This document shows, piece after piece, positions 5,696 to 13,817 of a stretch of 16,191 bases of DNA. Where the stretch lies: contig SFEP01000071.1 of the NCBI GenBank assembly GCA_004557185.1, forward strand, positions 1-16,191. Direction: 5' to 3'. The DNA comes from Bacteroidales bacterium (GTDB lineage Bacteria; Bacteroidota; Bacteroidia; Bacteroidales; Bacteroidaceae). The position numbers and the translations under genes are program-made. Position 1 is the first letter of the stretch. Every line of letters begins with the position of its first letter. The notes under the pieces are model-generated. The model was not told the origin of the DNA and ran no database searches. It saw only the letters and a program-made list of their open reading frames with translations.

Positions 5696-7765
5696 ATGGA
5701 GAACAACAAACAACAGAATAACAAGAATAAAATGCCCGGCTTCAACCTGTCGTGGCTCTACCTGGCCATCATTGTGGGTCTGGGCATCATGCTCTATCAG
5801 GGCAACCTGACAGGTTCGGGCGGTACGAACAAGGAAGTGGACTACACCGCCTGGCGCAACTACGTGAAACAGGGCGTAGCACGCGAGGTGGTGGTGAACA
5901 AGGGCGACGGCAACGTGCGCCTGGTGGTGAAGCCCGAACACATACGCGCCATCTTCAAGACCGGAAGTGACCAGACGGGCACCGCACCCACGGTGTCGGC
6001 CAAGTATCCCTCGGTGGAGAGCGTCAACGCCTTTCTCGACACGAACTATAGCGGCGCCGTGCGCTACGAAGAGAGCGACCGCTTCTTCATGAACCTGCTC
6101 ACCAGCCTGCTGCCCATTGTGCTGCTGGTGTTCCTGTGGTTCTTTGTGATGCGCCGCATGGGCGGCGGTCCGGGCGGCGGCGTGTTCAGCGTGGGCAAGA
6201 GCAAGGCGCGGCTGTTTGAGAAAGACGGCAAGAACACCGTGCACGTAACCTTTAAGGACGTGGCCGGACAAGAGGGCGCTAAGCAGGAGGTGCGCGAAAT
6301 TGTGGACTTCCTGAAAAACCCGCAGAAGTACACCGAACTGGGCGGCAAAATACCCAAGGGCGCACTGCTCGTAGGGCCTCCGGGCACGGGCAAGACGTTG
6401 CTGGCCAAAGCTGTGGCCGGCGAGGCCGACGTGCCTTTCTTCTCGATGGCGGGCAGCGACTTTGTGGAAATGTTTGTGGGCGTGGGAGCCAGCCGTGTGC
6501 GCGACCTCTTTCAGCAAGCCAAGGAGAAAGCACCGTGCATCATCTTTATCGACGAGGTGGATGCCATTGGCCGCGCCCGCGGCAAGAACCCCTCGCTCGG
6601 CGGCAACGATGAACGCGAAAACACGCTCAACCAGCTGCTCACCGAGATGGACGGCTTCGGCACCAACTCAGGCGTCATCGTGCTGGCGGCCACCAACCGC
6701 GTGGAAATACTCGACCCCGCACTGCTGCGCGCCGGACGCTTTGACCGCCAGATACATGTCGACCTGCCCGAACTCTCGGAGCGCGTGGCCATATTCAATG
6801 TGCACCTCAAACCGCTGAAACTCGACAAGGACCTCGACATCGAACTCCTGGCTCGCCAGACGCCGGGCTTCTCGGGCGCCGACATTGCCAACGTGTGCAA
6901 CGAGGCCGCCCTCATCGCCGCACGCCACAACCGCAAGGAGGTGGGCAAGCAGGACTTCCTCGACGCCGTGGACCGCATCATCGGCGGTTTGGAGAAGACC
7001 ACCAAGGTGATGACACAGGAGGAAAAACGCAGCATCGCCATACACGAGGCGGGACACGCCTCGGTGTCGTGGCTCCTGCAATACGCCAACCCGCTGGTGA
7101 AGGTCACCATCGTGCCCCGCGGCCAGGCACTCGGCGCAGCATGGTATCTGCCCGAGGAGCGCAGCATCACCACCCGCGAACAGATGCTCGACGAGATATG
7201 TTCCACGCTGGCAGGACGTGCCGCCGAGGAACTCTTCACGGGCCACATTTCGAGCGGTGCGCTCAACGACCTGGAACGCGTCACCAAGCGCGCCTACGGC
7301 ATGGTGGCCTACCTCGGCATGAGTCCGTCGCTCGCCAACCTGTGCTACTACAACACACAGGGCGAGTACAACTTCACCAAGCCGTATTCTGAAAAGACTT
7401 CGGAGAAAATCGACGCCGAGGTGTCGCGCCTCATCGACGAGCAATATGCCCGCGCCAAGCAACTGCTGAGCGAACACGCTGCCCAGCACGCCGAACTGGC
7501 ACAGCTGCTGGTTGACCGCGAGGTCATCTTCACCGAAGACGTGGAGCACATTTTCGGACCGCGTCCCTGGCGCAGCCGTGCCGACGTGCTGATGGAGGAG
7601 GAAGCCCTCAAACTGGCCGACGAACGCGCCAAGCGTCTGGCTAAGGAAAAGGACGAACAGGGAGAAAACGGCACCGACCAAGCCGAAGCCCCCGCCGCGC
7701 ATACTGAAAGCGAGGACAGCGCACAGGCTCCCGCCGCACCGACCACCAAAAACCAAGAAGCGTAA
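5696..7765 (+). CDS. ftsH: ATP-dependent zinc metalloprotease FtsH
   Basis: A protein of 689 residues. FtsH is a hexameric membrane AAA+ protease that degrades membrane and regulatory proteins. Visible parts in order: TM1 (about 18-34), periplasmic domain, TM2 (about 130-150), Walker A GPPGTGKT (227-234), Walker B IIFIDEVDAIG (D286-E287), the second region of homology with ATNRVEILDPALLRAGRFDR, and the zinc site HEAGH (H450, E451, H454) with the third ligand likely D525 in GALNDLE. All key residues are present. The tail after about 640 is Ala/Glu-rich low complexity, common in Bacteroidetes FtsH. The ATG at 5696 (MENNKQ) is chosen over one five codons upstream; neither has a clear Shine-Dalgarno sequence. 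It lies 78 bases after rsfS and 30 before cdsA, suggesting co-transcription. Confidence 0.97.
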   Translation: MENNKQQNNKNKMPGFNLSWLYLAIIVGLGIMLYQGNLTGSGGTNKEVDYTAWRNYVKQGVAREVVVNKGDGNVRLVVKPEHIRAIFKTGSDQTGTAPTVSAKYPSVESVNAFLDTNYSGAVRYEESDRFFMNLLTSLLPIVLLVFLWFFVMRRMGGGPGGGVFSVGKSKARLFEKDGKNTVHVTFKDVAGQEGAKQEVREIVDFLKNPQKYTELGGKIPKGALLVGPPGTGKTLLAKAVAGEADVPFFSMAGSDFVEMFVGVGASRVRDLFQQAKEKAPCIIFIDEVDAIGRARGKNPSLGGNDERENTLNQLLTEMDGFGTNSGVIVLAATNRVEILDPALLRAGRFDRQIHVDLPELSERVAIFNVHLKPLKLDKDLDIELLARQTPGFSGADIANVCNEAALIAARHNRKEVGKQDFLDAVDRIIGGLEKTTKVMTQEEKRSIAIHEAGHASVSWLLQYANPLVKVTIVPRGQALGAAWYLPEERSITTREQMLDEICSTLAGRAAEELFTGHISSGALNDLERVTKRAYGMVAYLGMSPSLANLCYYNTQGEYNFTKPYSEKTSEKIDAEVSRLIDEQYARAKQLLSEHAAQHAELAQLLVDREVIFTEDVEHIFGPRPWRSRADVLMEEEALKLADERAKRLAKEKDEQGENGTDQAEAPAAHTESEDSAQAPAAPTTKNQEA

Positions 7766-7795
7766 TCCATTATTATATCTATAGGACACACCCCG

Positions 7796-8644
7796 ATGAA
7801 GAACCTCGTACTCCGCACCCTTACGGGCGTCATCTTCGTAGCCGTGCTCACAGGCAGCATCCTGTGGTCGGCCCTCTCGTTCACCGTACTCTTTGCCCTC
7901 GTCACGGCGCTCGCAGCCTGGGAGTTTGCCACACTTGTCAACGCCCACGCCGGTGCACAGGTCAACCGCCTCATCAACACCGTGGCCACCGTCTACCTGT
8001 TTCTGGCCACCGCAGGCGTCTGCTCGGGCCTGGTCACCTCTGATGCCTTCATACCCTATCTGCTCACACTCATCTATCTGCCCGTGAGCGAGCTTTACCT
8101 GCAAAAGCCCGACCCGCTGAAAAACTGGGCCTACGCCTTTGCCATCCAGCTGTACGTAGGCATCGGTTTCAGCATGCTTGCGGTGCTGGCCTTCCGCTAC
8201 GACGCCCTTGCGGGCCAGGTGGTGTATGAAAGCGCTTTTCCCCTCTCCATTTTCCTGTTCCTCTGGACGTCTGACACGGGAGCCTACGTGTGTGGCAGCC
8301 TGCTTCACAAGCGCTTTCCGGCCCGCCTTTTCGAACGCATTTCGCCCAAGAAGTCGTGGGTGGGGAGCATTGGCGGCGGCGTGCTCTGCCTTGTCATGGC
8401 GTGGTTGCTGCACATGGCGTGGCCCGACCTGCTCAAGCTCTGGCAGTGGATGGCTCTGGGCATCGTGGTCTGCGTGTTCGGCACGTGGGGCGACCTCGTG
8501 GAGAGCCTGCTGAAGCGGCAGTTGGGCATCAAGGACAGCGGCCACATCCTGCCCGGCCACGGCGGCATGCTCGACCGCTTCGACTCTGCGCTGCTGGCCA
8601 TCCCCGCCGCGGTGCTCTTCCACTACACCCTCATGCACTTCTGA
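7796..8644 (+). CDS. cdsA: Phosphatidate cytidylyltransferase (CDP-diacylglycerol synthase)
   Basis: A protein of 282 residues with about seven to eight membrane segments, normal for CdsA. It makes CDP-diacylglycerol from phosphatidic acid and CTP, the branch point of phospholipid synthesis in the inner membrane. The C-terminal family signature is complete at residues 237-261: SLLKRQLGIKDSGH, then LPGHGGMLDR, including the metal-binding acidic residue D260. An upstream SDTGAYVCGSLLHK segment and a SPKKSWVGSIGG segment are also family-typical. It follows ftsH by 30 bases, the usual Bacteroidetes arrangement. Confidence 0.96.
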   Translation: MKNLVLRTLTGVIFVAVLTGSILWSALSFTVLFALVTALAAWEFATLVNAHAGAQVNRLINTVATVYLFLATAGVCSGLVTSDAFIPYLLTLIYLPVSELYLQKPDPLKNWAYAFAIQLYVGIGFSMLAVLAFRYDALAGQVVYESAFPLSIFLFLWTSDTGAYVCGSLLHKRFPARLFERISPKKSWVGSIGGGVLCLVMAWLLHMAWPDLLKLWQWMALGIVVCVFGTWGDLVESLLKRQLGIKDSGHILPGHGGMLDRFDSALLAIPAAVLFHYTLMHF

Positions 8645-8693
8645 CCCCCTGTGGCGCATAGCCCCCGCGCTGTGTGCCTGCCCTGTCATTTCT

Positions 8694-9884
8694 ATGAAAC
8701 GGACCTTCCTTTTTATCATGGTGTGCGCGCTGCTGATGCTGGCATCGGCGGCGCTGACCTATGTAGTGGTGAAGCGTCCGTTTCACAACGACTTTGAAAT
8801 TACCGACGCCTTGGGTGGCAACCTCTTTCCCTCGGCCATCCTCTCGGTAGCCACCACCGACGGCGAAATTGTGGAGCCCATCGACACGCCCTACGTGGGC
8901 AACCCCAAGTCGGGCATCGGCATCAAGCTGCGCGCCCCGCGCCACAATGCCCGTGTGGAGGTGGAACTCGACGAGACTCCCTACTACGCACGCTCCGTGT
9001 CGTCGTTCGTACTGCCGCACAAAGGAGTAGAATACACCATTTACCCCGACATCCTGTGGCGCTACGAAGCCCTGCGCAACAACGAGCAGGCAGCGCCCAT
9101 CAGCGTGGCGGCCGAGGTGCGCATCGACGGACATGAAGGTATGCGGCACGTACGCACCTTCTCAGTGCGCAGCATCAACGAGTGCCTCATCGGCTACATG
9201 CAGTCGCTGGCAGGCGGCAAGCAGCGCTTCGTCAGCACGCGCCTGCTCTTCGCCGCTTACGTCAACGAGGAAAATCCGCTCATCGACCAACTGCTGCGCG
9301 AGGCCCTCAACACGCGCATCGTGCGCCGCTTCACGGGTTACCAAACGGGCGGTGCCGAGCAGGTCGACCGCCAGGTGTACGCCCTGTGGTACGTCTTGCA
9401 GAAGCGCAAGTTCCAATACAGTTCGGTGTCCTACTCCAGCCTTTCCAGCAACATGGTCTACTCGCAGCGTGTGCGCACCTTCGACGACGCGCTGAGCACC
9501 TCGCAAATCAACTGCGTCGACGGCAGCGTACTCTTCGCCTCGCTCCTGCGGGCCATCAACATCACGCCCGTACTGGTGCAGGTGCCGGGTCACATGTTCG
9601 TGGGCTACTACACCGACGCCCGCCAGCGTAACCTTGCCTTTCTCGAAACCACCATGATTGGCGACGTCGACCTGGCCGACTATTTCCCCGACGAACAGAT
9701 TGATAGCACCGCCAGCACCAAGAGCCAGAGCGAAATGTCGCGACTCACCTTCGAAAAGAGCAAGGAATACGCGCTCGGCAAGTTCAGGCAGAACGAAAGC
9801 CACGTGCGAAACAACGAAAAGGGCTACCTCTTTGTCGAAATCTCGAAGGCCGTGCGCCGCAAGGTGCAGAGCATCGGCCGATGA
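8694..9884 (+). CDS. Membrane-anchored transglutaminase-like protein
   Basis: A protein of 396 residues. A single hydrophobic segment (about 4-26) after MKR suggests a signal anchor or uncleaved signal, placing the rest in the periplasm. A transglutaminase-like core is visible: Cys274 in QINCVDGSVLFASLLRA, His300 in VPGHMFVGYY, and an acidic residue Glu318 in FLETT, matching the Cys-His-Asp order of the superfamily with Glu where Asp is usual. The middle (about 60-170) looks beta-rich and may be an Ig-like or substrate-binding domain. Such proteins can be proteases or cross-linking enzymes; the substrate is unknown. It starts 49 bases after cdsA with no visible promoter between, so read-through from cdsA is plausible. 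Confidence 0.72.
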   Translation: MKRTFLFIMVCALLMLASAALTYVVVKRPFHNDFEITDALGGNLFPSAILSVATTDGEIVEPIDTPYVGNPKSGIGIKLRAPRHNARVEVELDETPYYARSVSSFVLPHKGVEYTIYPDILWRYEALRNNEQAAPISVAAEVRIDGHEGMRHVRTFSVRSINECLIGYMQSLAGGKQRFVSTRLLFAAYVNEENPLIDQLLREALNTRIVRRFTGYQTGGAEQVDRQVYALWYVLQKRKFQYSSVSYSSLSSNMVYSQRVRTFDDALSTSQINCVDGSVLFASLLRAINITPVLVQVPGHMFVGYYTDARQRNLAFLETTMIGDVDLADYFPDEQIDSTASTKSQSEMSRLTFEKSKEYALGKFRQNESHVRNNEKGYLFVEISKAVRRKVQSIGR

Positions 9885-9921
9885 GTGCTGACCAACTAAG
9901 GCGAAATAATCATAGCATTCG

Positions 9922-9937
9922 TGTACTTTTTTGTACA
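9922..9937. promoter_or_regulatory. Palindrome upstream of the glycan gene pair
   Basis: TGTAC, six T, GTACA form a short perfect inverted repeat in the 165-base gap before the GT2 gene. No TAnnTTTG box is evident nearby. It could be an operator for the two downstream genes; no protein ligand can be named. Confidence 0.3.
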
Positions 9938-10049
9938 ATATAAACAACTCTGGGCCGTTAATACAGATAACAATTCAGCATCGGGATAGCCCCACACCCT
10001 TTGCGACGTGCCCAGCCGCCCCAGCACAGGCGGTCTACAAGCATGACAC

Positions 10050-10838
10050 ATGAAGATATCCGTCATCACCACCACATACAATAGCGCCCTGACGCTGCGC
10101 GACACCATAGAGAGCATCCTCTCGCAGCGCTTCCACCACATCGAATACATTGTGGTGGACGGTGGTTCGACCGACGGCACCCTCGACATCATACGCCATT
10201 ACGAACCCCGCTTTGCTGGCCGCCTTCGCTGGGTGAGCGAGGCCGACAACGGCCTCTACGACGCCATGAACAAGGGGTTCGCCCTCGCCACGGGCGACGT
10301 CATCGGCATTCTCAACAGCGACGACGTGCTCTACGACTCACAGGTACTCAGCAGCGTGGCACAGGCTTTCCACGACCACACCGTCGACTGCGTCTTCGGC
10401 GACCTCCTCTATGTGCACCCCGCCGACCTCAACAAAGTGGTGCGCGAGTGGAAGAGCAGCCCCTACCAGCCCGGCGGTTTTGTGAAAGGCTGGCATCCCG
10501 CCCACCCCACCTTCTACGTGCGCCGCAAGTTCTTCGAGCAATACGGTGGCTTCGACCTCACGCTCGACATCTCGGCCGACTTCGAAATGATGCTGCGCTA
10601 CCTCGCCATACACAAGCTGCGCAGCCGCTACATTCCGCGCTACATGGTGAAAATGCGCATGGGCGGCGTGAGCAACGGCTCGCTCACCAACATCATCAAG
10701 GGCAACCGCAACATCGTGCGAGCCTTCCGAAAAAACGGCATACAGGTCAGCCCCTTCTACATACCGCGCCGCCTCACGGGCAAAGTGTTCACCATGATCA
10801 AGTCAAAGTTCAAGCACTACGCATTGCAGCGCAAGTAG
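10050..10838 (+). CDS. Family 2 glycosyltransferase
   Basis: A protein of 262 residues with a GT-A fold at the N-terminus: ISVITTTYNSALTLRDTIES (3-22), VVDGGSTDGT (35-44), an EADNGLYDAMNKG segment, and the metal-binding ILNSDDVLY with D91-D92. WHPAHPTFYVRR and DISADFEMMLR (about 150-180) are typical of WcaA-like GT2 enzymes that add sugars to lipid-linked glycans. It acts at the cytoplasmic face of the membrane; donor and acceptor sugars cannot be read from the sequence. It lies 24 bases before the sugar-phosphate transferase gene, so the two likely form an operon for surface polysaccharide or O-glycan assembly. Confidence 0.9.
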   Translation: MKISVITTTYNSALTLRDTIESILSQRFHHIEYIVVDGGSTDGTLDIIRHYEPRFAGRLRWVSEADNGLYDAMNKGFALATGDVIGILNSDDVLYDSQVLSSVAQAFHDHTVDCVFGDLLYVHPADLNKVVREWKSSPYQPGGFVKGWHPAHPTFYVRRKFFEQYGGFDLTLDISADFEMMLRYLAIHKLRSRYIPRYMVKMRMGGVSNGSLTNIIKGNRNIVRAFRKNGIQVSPFYIPRRLTGKVFTMIKSKFKHYALQRK

Positions 10839-10862
10839 TATCGCTACCTCTCCTCGCAAATC

Positions 10863-11495
10863 ATGACAAAACCCAACTATATCTCCATCAAGGACGGCAT
10901 GAGCGTAGGCGAACGTTTCATCACCCGCCTGCTCGACATCCTCGTTTCGGCCATCTGCCTCGTGGTCTTCTCGCCGCTCTTCCTCTACTGCTACATAGCC
11001 ATTCGCCGCTGCGACGGCGGCACGGCTCTCTTCCGCCAGGAGCGCATCGGGCGCGGCGGACGGCCGTTCTTCATCTATAAATTCCGCACCATGAACCCCA
11101 ACGCCGAAGCCGAGGGCCCGCAGCTCTTTGCCGGCGACGACTGCGACGCGCGTCTCACCCCCATTGGCCGCACACTGCGCAAGCACCACCTCGACGAACT
11201 GCCGCAGCTCTGGAACGTGTTCGTGGGCGACATGGCCTTCGTCGGACCGCGCCCCGAGCGCAAGTTCTACATCGACCAAATCATGGAGCACAACCCCCAC
11301 TACGCCGACCTCTATCAGGTGCGTCCAGGCGTCACCTCCTACGCCACGCTCTACAACGGCTACACCGACACCATGGAGAAGATGCTGCGCCGCCTCGAGC
11401 TCGACCTCTACTACCTGGAGCACCGTTCCATCTGGCTCAACATGAAAATACTTTGGATTACCTTCTACCGCATCATCTCGGGTAGCGTCTTCTGA
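10863..11495 (+). CDS. Initiating sugar-phosphate transferase (PglC/WbaP type)
   Basis: A protein of 210 residues, the size of the small monotopic phosphoglycosyl transferases (Pfam Bac_transf). An N-terminal re-entrant hydrophobic segment (about 19-47, ITRLLDILVSAICLVVFSPL) is followed by LFRQERIGRGGRPFFIYKFRTM and the catalytic Asp111-Glu112 in HHLDELPQLWNVF, then MAFVGPRPE and QVRPGVTSYATL. These enzymes move a sugar-1-phosphate from a UDP-sugar to undecaprenyl phosphate, starting a glycan. Together with the GT2 gene just upstream this gives the first two steps of a lipid-linked oligosaccharide. No polymerase or flippase is present in the window. A GC-rich hairpin follows 20 bases after the stop. 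Confidence 0.93.
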   Translation: MTKPNYISIKDGMSVGERFITRLLDILVSAICLVVFSPLFLYCYIAIRRCDGGTALFRQERIGRGGRPFFIYKFRTMNPNAEAEGPQLFAGDDCDARLTPIGRTLRKHHLDELPQLWNVFVGDMAFVGPRPERKFYIDQIMEHNPHYADLYQVRPGVTSYATLYNGYTDTMEKMLRRLELDLYYLEHRSIWLNMKILWITFYRIISGSVF

Positions 11496-11515
11496 CGCTC
11501 CGAGCCCCCGCAACC

Positions 11516-11556
11516 AGGCGGGCGGTCTGTGTGTCAACCACGCAGGCCGCCCGCCT
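11516..11556 (+). terminator. GC-rich hairpin after the sugar transferase gene
   Basis: AGGCGGGCGG (11516-11525) pairs perfectly with 11547-11556 around a 21-base loop. No T run follows, so it may be a Rho-assisted end, an mRNA-stabilising hairpin or a weak terminator. Confidence 0.45.
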
Positions 11557-11796
11557 GAGGTGTATTGGGGACGGTGGCAGGAAATTCCTCGGCGAGCCAA
11601 GCCGCAGGCTTTGACAAGGTGTAGATAATGCACAGACGCCACAGAGGACTGCGGTTTGAATCGCTGAGGGGCCGAATATTTAGTATATTGCTGTCCGGTA
11701 AAACTTTCGTTGCCATCCGCCGCAAAGAGGCAGGACTAAGATTTTCCCTGCCTTGGTGAAAATACTGACTGAGCGTGAGTTGTTCGTAAAAGAAAT
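11557..11796. other. Intergenic stretch, no secure gene
   Basis: The minus strand is open across this stretch into the composite repeat, but the predicted peptide has no recognisable motifs and its first residues lie in the non-coding repeat. A small 7-base stem (11728-11734/11747-11753) is present. No promoter was identified. Confidence 0.45.
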
Positions 11797-12248
11797 TATC
11801 TTTATCGGCCAGCCATTTATGAAGGCCAATTACAGCCCTACCCATGAGCTAATTCTCCTTGCACCAGCCGGTAAAGACATGATGACGTTTGCGCTCAGGC
11901 CCACCCCTTACATGGATAGGCCCCTTTTAGCAGACAGCCGATGAAGCCTGCGGAAAAAGGCAGGCAGGGTGAAAGTACTCCACGCTTACCCCACACCCCT
12001 ATCACAGCATCTGTTTCCAGCGGGGCGGCATTCGTCTTCACGGCATCTATCTCCGGCGGGGCTGGGAACGGGATAAACGGGATGCTACGTATCACGTCGT
12101 ACGTAAAAAATATCACGTCGTACGTAAACTTTTTTACGTAGCATCTATTTTCGGCGGGGCGGCGAGCCGTCCGTCACAGGCCGCCGTGGGAACTTTCTTC
12201 CACGGCGGGGGAAGTTTCTTCCACGGCGGGGGATTTTCTTCCCACGGC
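11797..12248 (-). repeat. Composite intergenic repeat, copy 2 (inverse of copy 1)
   Basis: Matches the reverse complement of 517-792 with about 168 extra bases (from 11893 to 12061). Order: conserved tract (about 11797-11895); extra segment; a GATGCTACGT palindrome (12081-12145); GC-rich spacer; then GCCGTGG at 12183-12189 followed by three CCACGGC heptamers at 12200, 12221 and 12242, again with 21-base spacing. A motif GCATCTxTxTxCxGCGGGGC occurs three times (12007, 12043, 12141). The whole stretch from 11496 to 12269 has no secure gene. Confidence 0.75.
12081..12145. repeat. Palindrome with internal tandem duplication in copy 2
   Basis: The ends GATGCTACGT (12081-12090) and ACGTAGCATC (12136-12145) are the same as in copy 1. 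Inside, a 17-base word starting ATCACGTCGTACG is present twice (12091-12107 and 12112-12128), a 21-base tandem duplication not seen in copy 1, where a related word occurs once. Confidence 0.7.
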
Positions 12249-12269
12249 ACCAGGAAGTTCGCGCAGCGT

Positions 12270-12473
12270 ATGCTTGAAATGAAACGGGGCAACCATACAC
12301 CGTATGAAGATATGGAGGAGGATGCTCCAATAGAAGAAACCCGTGATACCTTTTTCATAAAGGCTATTCCCGATGCCGCTTATGACAAGCTGGTGGAAGA
12401 AACGGTTCACCGTCTTGCGAAATTACTCCTGATACAACACATAAAAAGCGTTTACCAGACACCCATATTATAA
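12270..12473 (+). CDS. Small hypothetical protein or gene fragment beside the repeat
   Basis: A possible 67-residue product from the ATG at 12270. It is not recognised. It has an acidic stretch (YEDMEEDAPIEETRD) and an amphipathic helical C-terminal half (DKLVEETVHRLAKLLLIQHI). The frame continues upstream into the composite repeat, so it could equally be the 3' remnant of a longer gene cut by the repeat. No ribosome binding site or promoter is clear. Composition is more gene-like than in the neighbouring repeat. Confidence 0.35.
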   Translation: MLEMKRGNHTPYEDMEEDAPIEETRDTFFIKAIPDAAYDKLVEETVHRLAKLLLIQHIKSVYQTPIL

Positions 12474-12510
12474 ATAGGAGTCCACACCTTCTGCGCCCAG
12501 CCTTTGCAAC

Positions 12511-12539
12511 TTGGTTGCGGGCAAGCATCCGTACCTTTG
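12511..12539 (+). promoter_or_regulatory. Promoter of the Cu/Zn efflux permease gene
   Basis: A -7 box TACCTTTG (12532-12539) fits TAnnTTTG and a TTGG -33 box lies at 12511-12514 with a 17-base spacer. The predicted start is about 20 bases before the ATG at 12567, which excludes the earlier in-frame ATG at 12504. Confidence 0.5.
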
Positions 12540-12566
12540 CCGTGGTTAAAAAAATCTTCTTCCGCT

Positions 12567-13817
12567 ATGCACGAAGTTCTCTATCTTCTTCACAGCATGT
12601 CGCCCTACCTGCTTCTGGGCTTCCTGCTGGCCGGCATCATGCACGCCTTCATTCCCGGACGCCTCTACAGCCGTCACCTCTCGCAACCGCGCTTCTCGTC
12701 GGTCGTCAAGGCCGCCCTCTTCGGCATCCCCCTGCCCCTATGCTCGTGCGGCGTCATACCAACCGCCATGTCGCTGCGTCGCGAGGGAGCCTCGCGCGGC
12801 GCCGTTACCTCGTTTCTCATTGCCACGCCGCAAACGGGCGTCGACTCCATCATAGCCACTTACAGCCTGATGGGCTGGCCCTTCGCCCTCGTCCGTCCCA
12901 TCGCCGCGCTCGTCACAGCCCTGTGGGGCGGCGCGCTGGTCAATGCGGCCGACAGGCACGAAGCCCACACCGCCTCTCCTGCAGCCGCCGCACAGCCGTC
13001 GGCCCCCCTGCCGCAAGGTTTTAGGGCGAAATGCCTCGAGGCCCTGCACTACGCCTTTGTGGAGATGATGCAGGACATTGGCAAATGGCTGGCCATTGGC
13101 ATCGTCGTGGCGGGCCTCATCACGGTGTTCGTGCCCGAGAGCGCCTTCGCCCTTTTCCGCGGCAACACCCTGGCCTCGCTCCTGCTGGTACTCGTCATTG
13201 CCATGCCCATGTACCTCTGCGCCACGGGTTCCATACCCATCGCCGTGGCACTCATGCTCAAGGGCCTCACCCCCGGCGCGGGTCTCGTGCTGCTCATGGC
13301 CGGACCGGCCTGCAACGCTGCCTCCATGCTGGTGGTACGCAAGGTGCTGGGCACGCGCACGCTGCTGCTCTACCTGCTGAGCATCATCACAGGCTCTGTG
13401 GCCTTTGGCTACGGCATCGACTACCTGCAGTTCCACGGTTACGTGCCCTTCCTCTCGGGCCTCACGGCGGGCTCCGCCTGCTGCCACGACGAGGTGGGCC
13501 TCTTCGCCATGCTCTGCACGGCGCTCCTCTGCCTGCTGCTGCTCTATGCCCTCGCCATCCGCCCCTACATGCACAACCATCGCACTTGCTCGTGTGGCGA
13601 TGCGTGCCACACGGCCCAGAGCGTCTACCGCGTGAGCGGCATGAGTTGCAACCACTGCCGTAGTCACGTGGAGCAGGCCGCTCGCTCGCTGCCCGGCGTT
13701 GAGGCCGCAGAGGCCGACCTTGCCACAGGACTGCTCCGCGTGGAGGGCACGCCCGTCGAGGCCGACCTCCTGCAAGCCGTCAGAGCCTTGGGCTTCGACA
13801 TCGAACGGGTGGCGTGA
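12567..13817 (+). CDS. SO_0444-family Cu/Zn efflux permease with C-terminal HMA domain
   Basis: A protein of 416 residues. Residues about 1-335 are a permease of the ArsP/DUF318 type with eight or so membrane segments, including the signature PLPLCSCGVIP (C59, C61), the TSFLIATPQTGVDS segment, and later YLCATGSIPIA and GPACNAASM. A loop has a GSACCHDE motif and a Cys-rich patch CSCGDACH links to a C-terminal heavy-metal-associated domain (about 355-416) with GMSCNHC (C361, C364). The SO_0444 family is annotated as Cu/Zn efflux; the HMA domain would hand over or sense the metal. The start at 12567 (MHEVLYLL) is chosen because the 21 upstream codons overlap the promoter and do not look like a membrane N-terminus. 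No adjacent metal regulator is visible. Confidence 0.9.
   Translation: MHEVLYLLHSMSPYLLLGFLLAGIMHAFIPGRLYSRHLSQPRFSSVVKAALFGIPLPLCSCGVIPTAMSLRREGASRGAVTSFLIATPQTGVDSIIATYSLMGWPFALVRPIAALVTALWGGALVNAADRHEAHTASPAAAAQPSAPLPQGFRAKCLEALHYAFVEMMQDIGKWLAIGIVVAGLITVFVPESAFALFRGNTLASLLLVLVIAMPMYLCATGSIPIAVALMLKGLTPGAGLVLLMAGPACNAASMLVVRKVLGTRTLLLYLLSIITGSVAFGYGIDYLQFHGYVPFLSGLTAGSACCHDEVGLFAMLCTALLCLLLLYALAIRPYMHNHRTCSCGDACHTAQSVYRVSGMSCNHCRSHVEQAARSLPGVEAAEADLATGLLRVEGTPVEADLLQAVRALGFDIERVA

Noticed and set aside
6668..8719. A 683-codon minus-strand open frame opposite ftsH and cdsA
   Set aside because: It is a shadow of GC-rich coding sequence: His/Gln/Gly/Arg-rich, no domains, and it lies opposite two certain genes.
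11534..11845. A 103-codon minus-strand frame starting MGRAVIGLHK
   Set aside because: The start lies in the repeat, the product has no motifs, and copy 1 does not keep the frame. Kept only as part of the repeat observation.
12738..13775. A 345-codon minus-strand frame opposite the efflux permease
   Set aside because: Same kind of shadow; the + strand encodes clear family motifs and an HMA domain.
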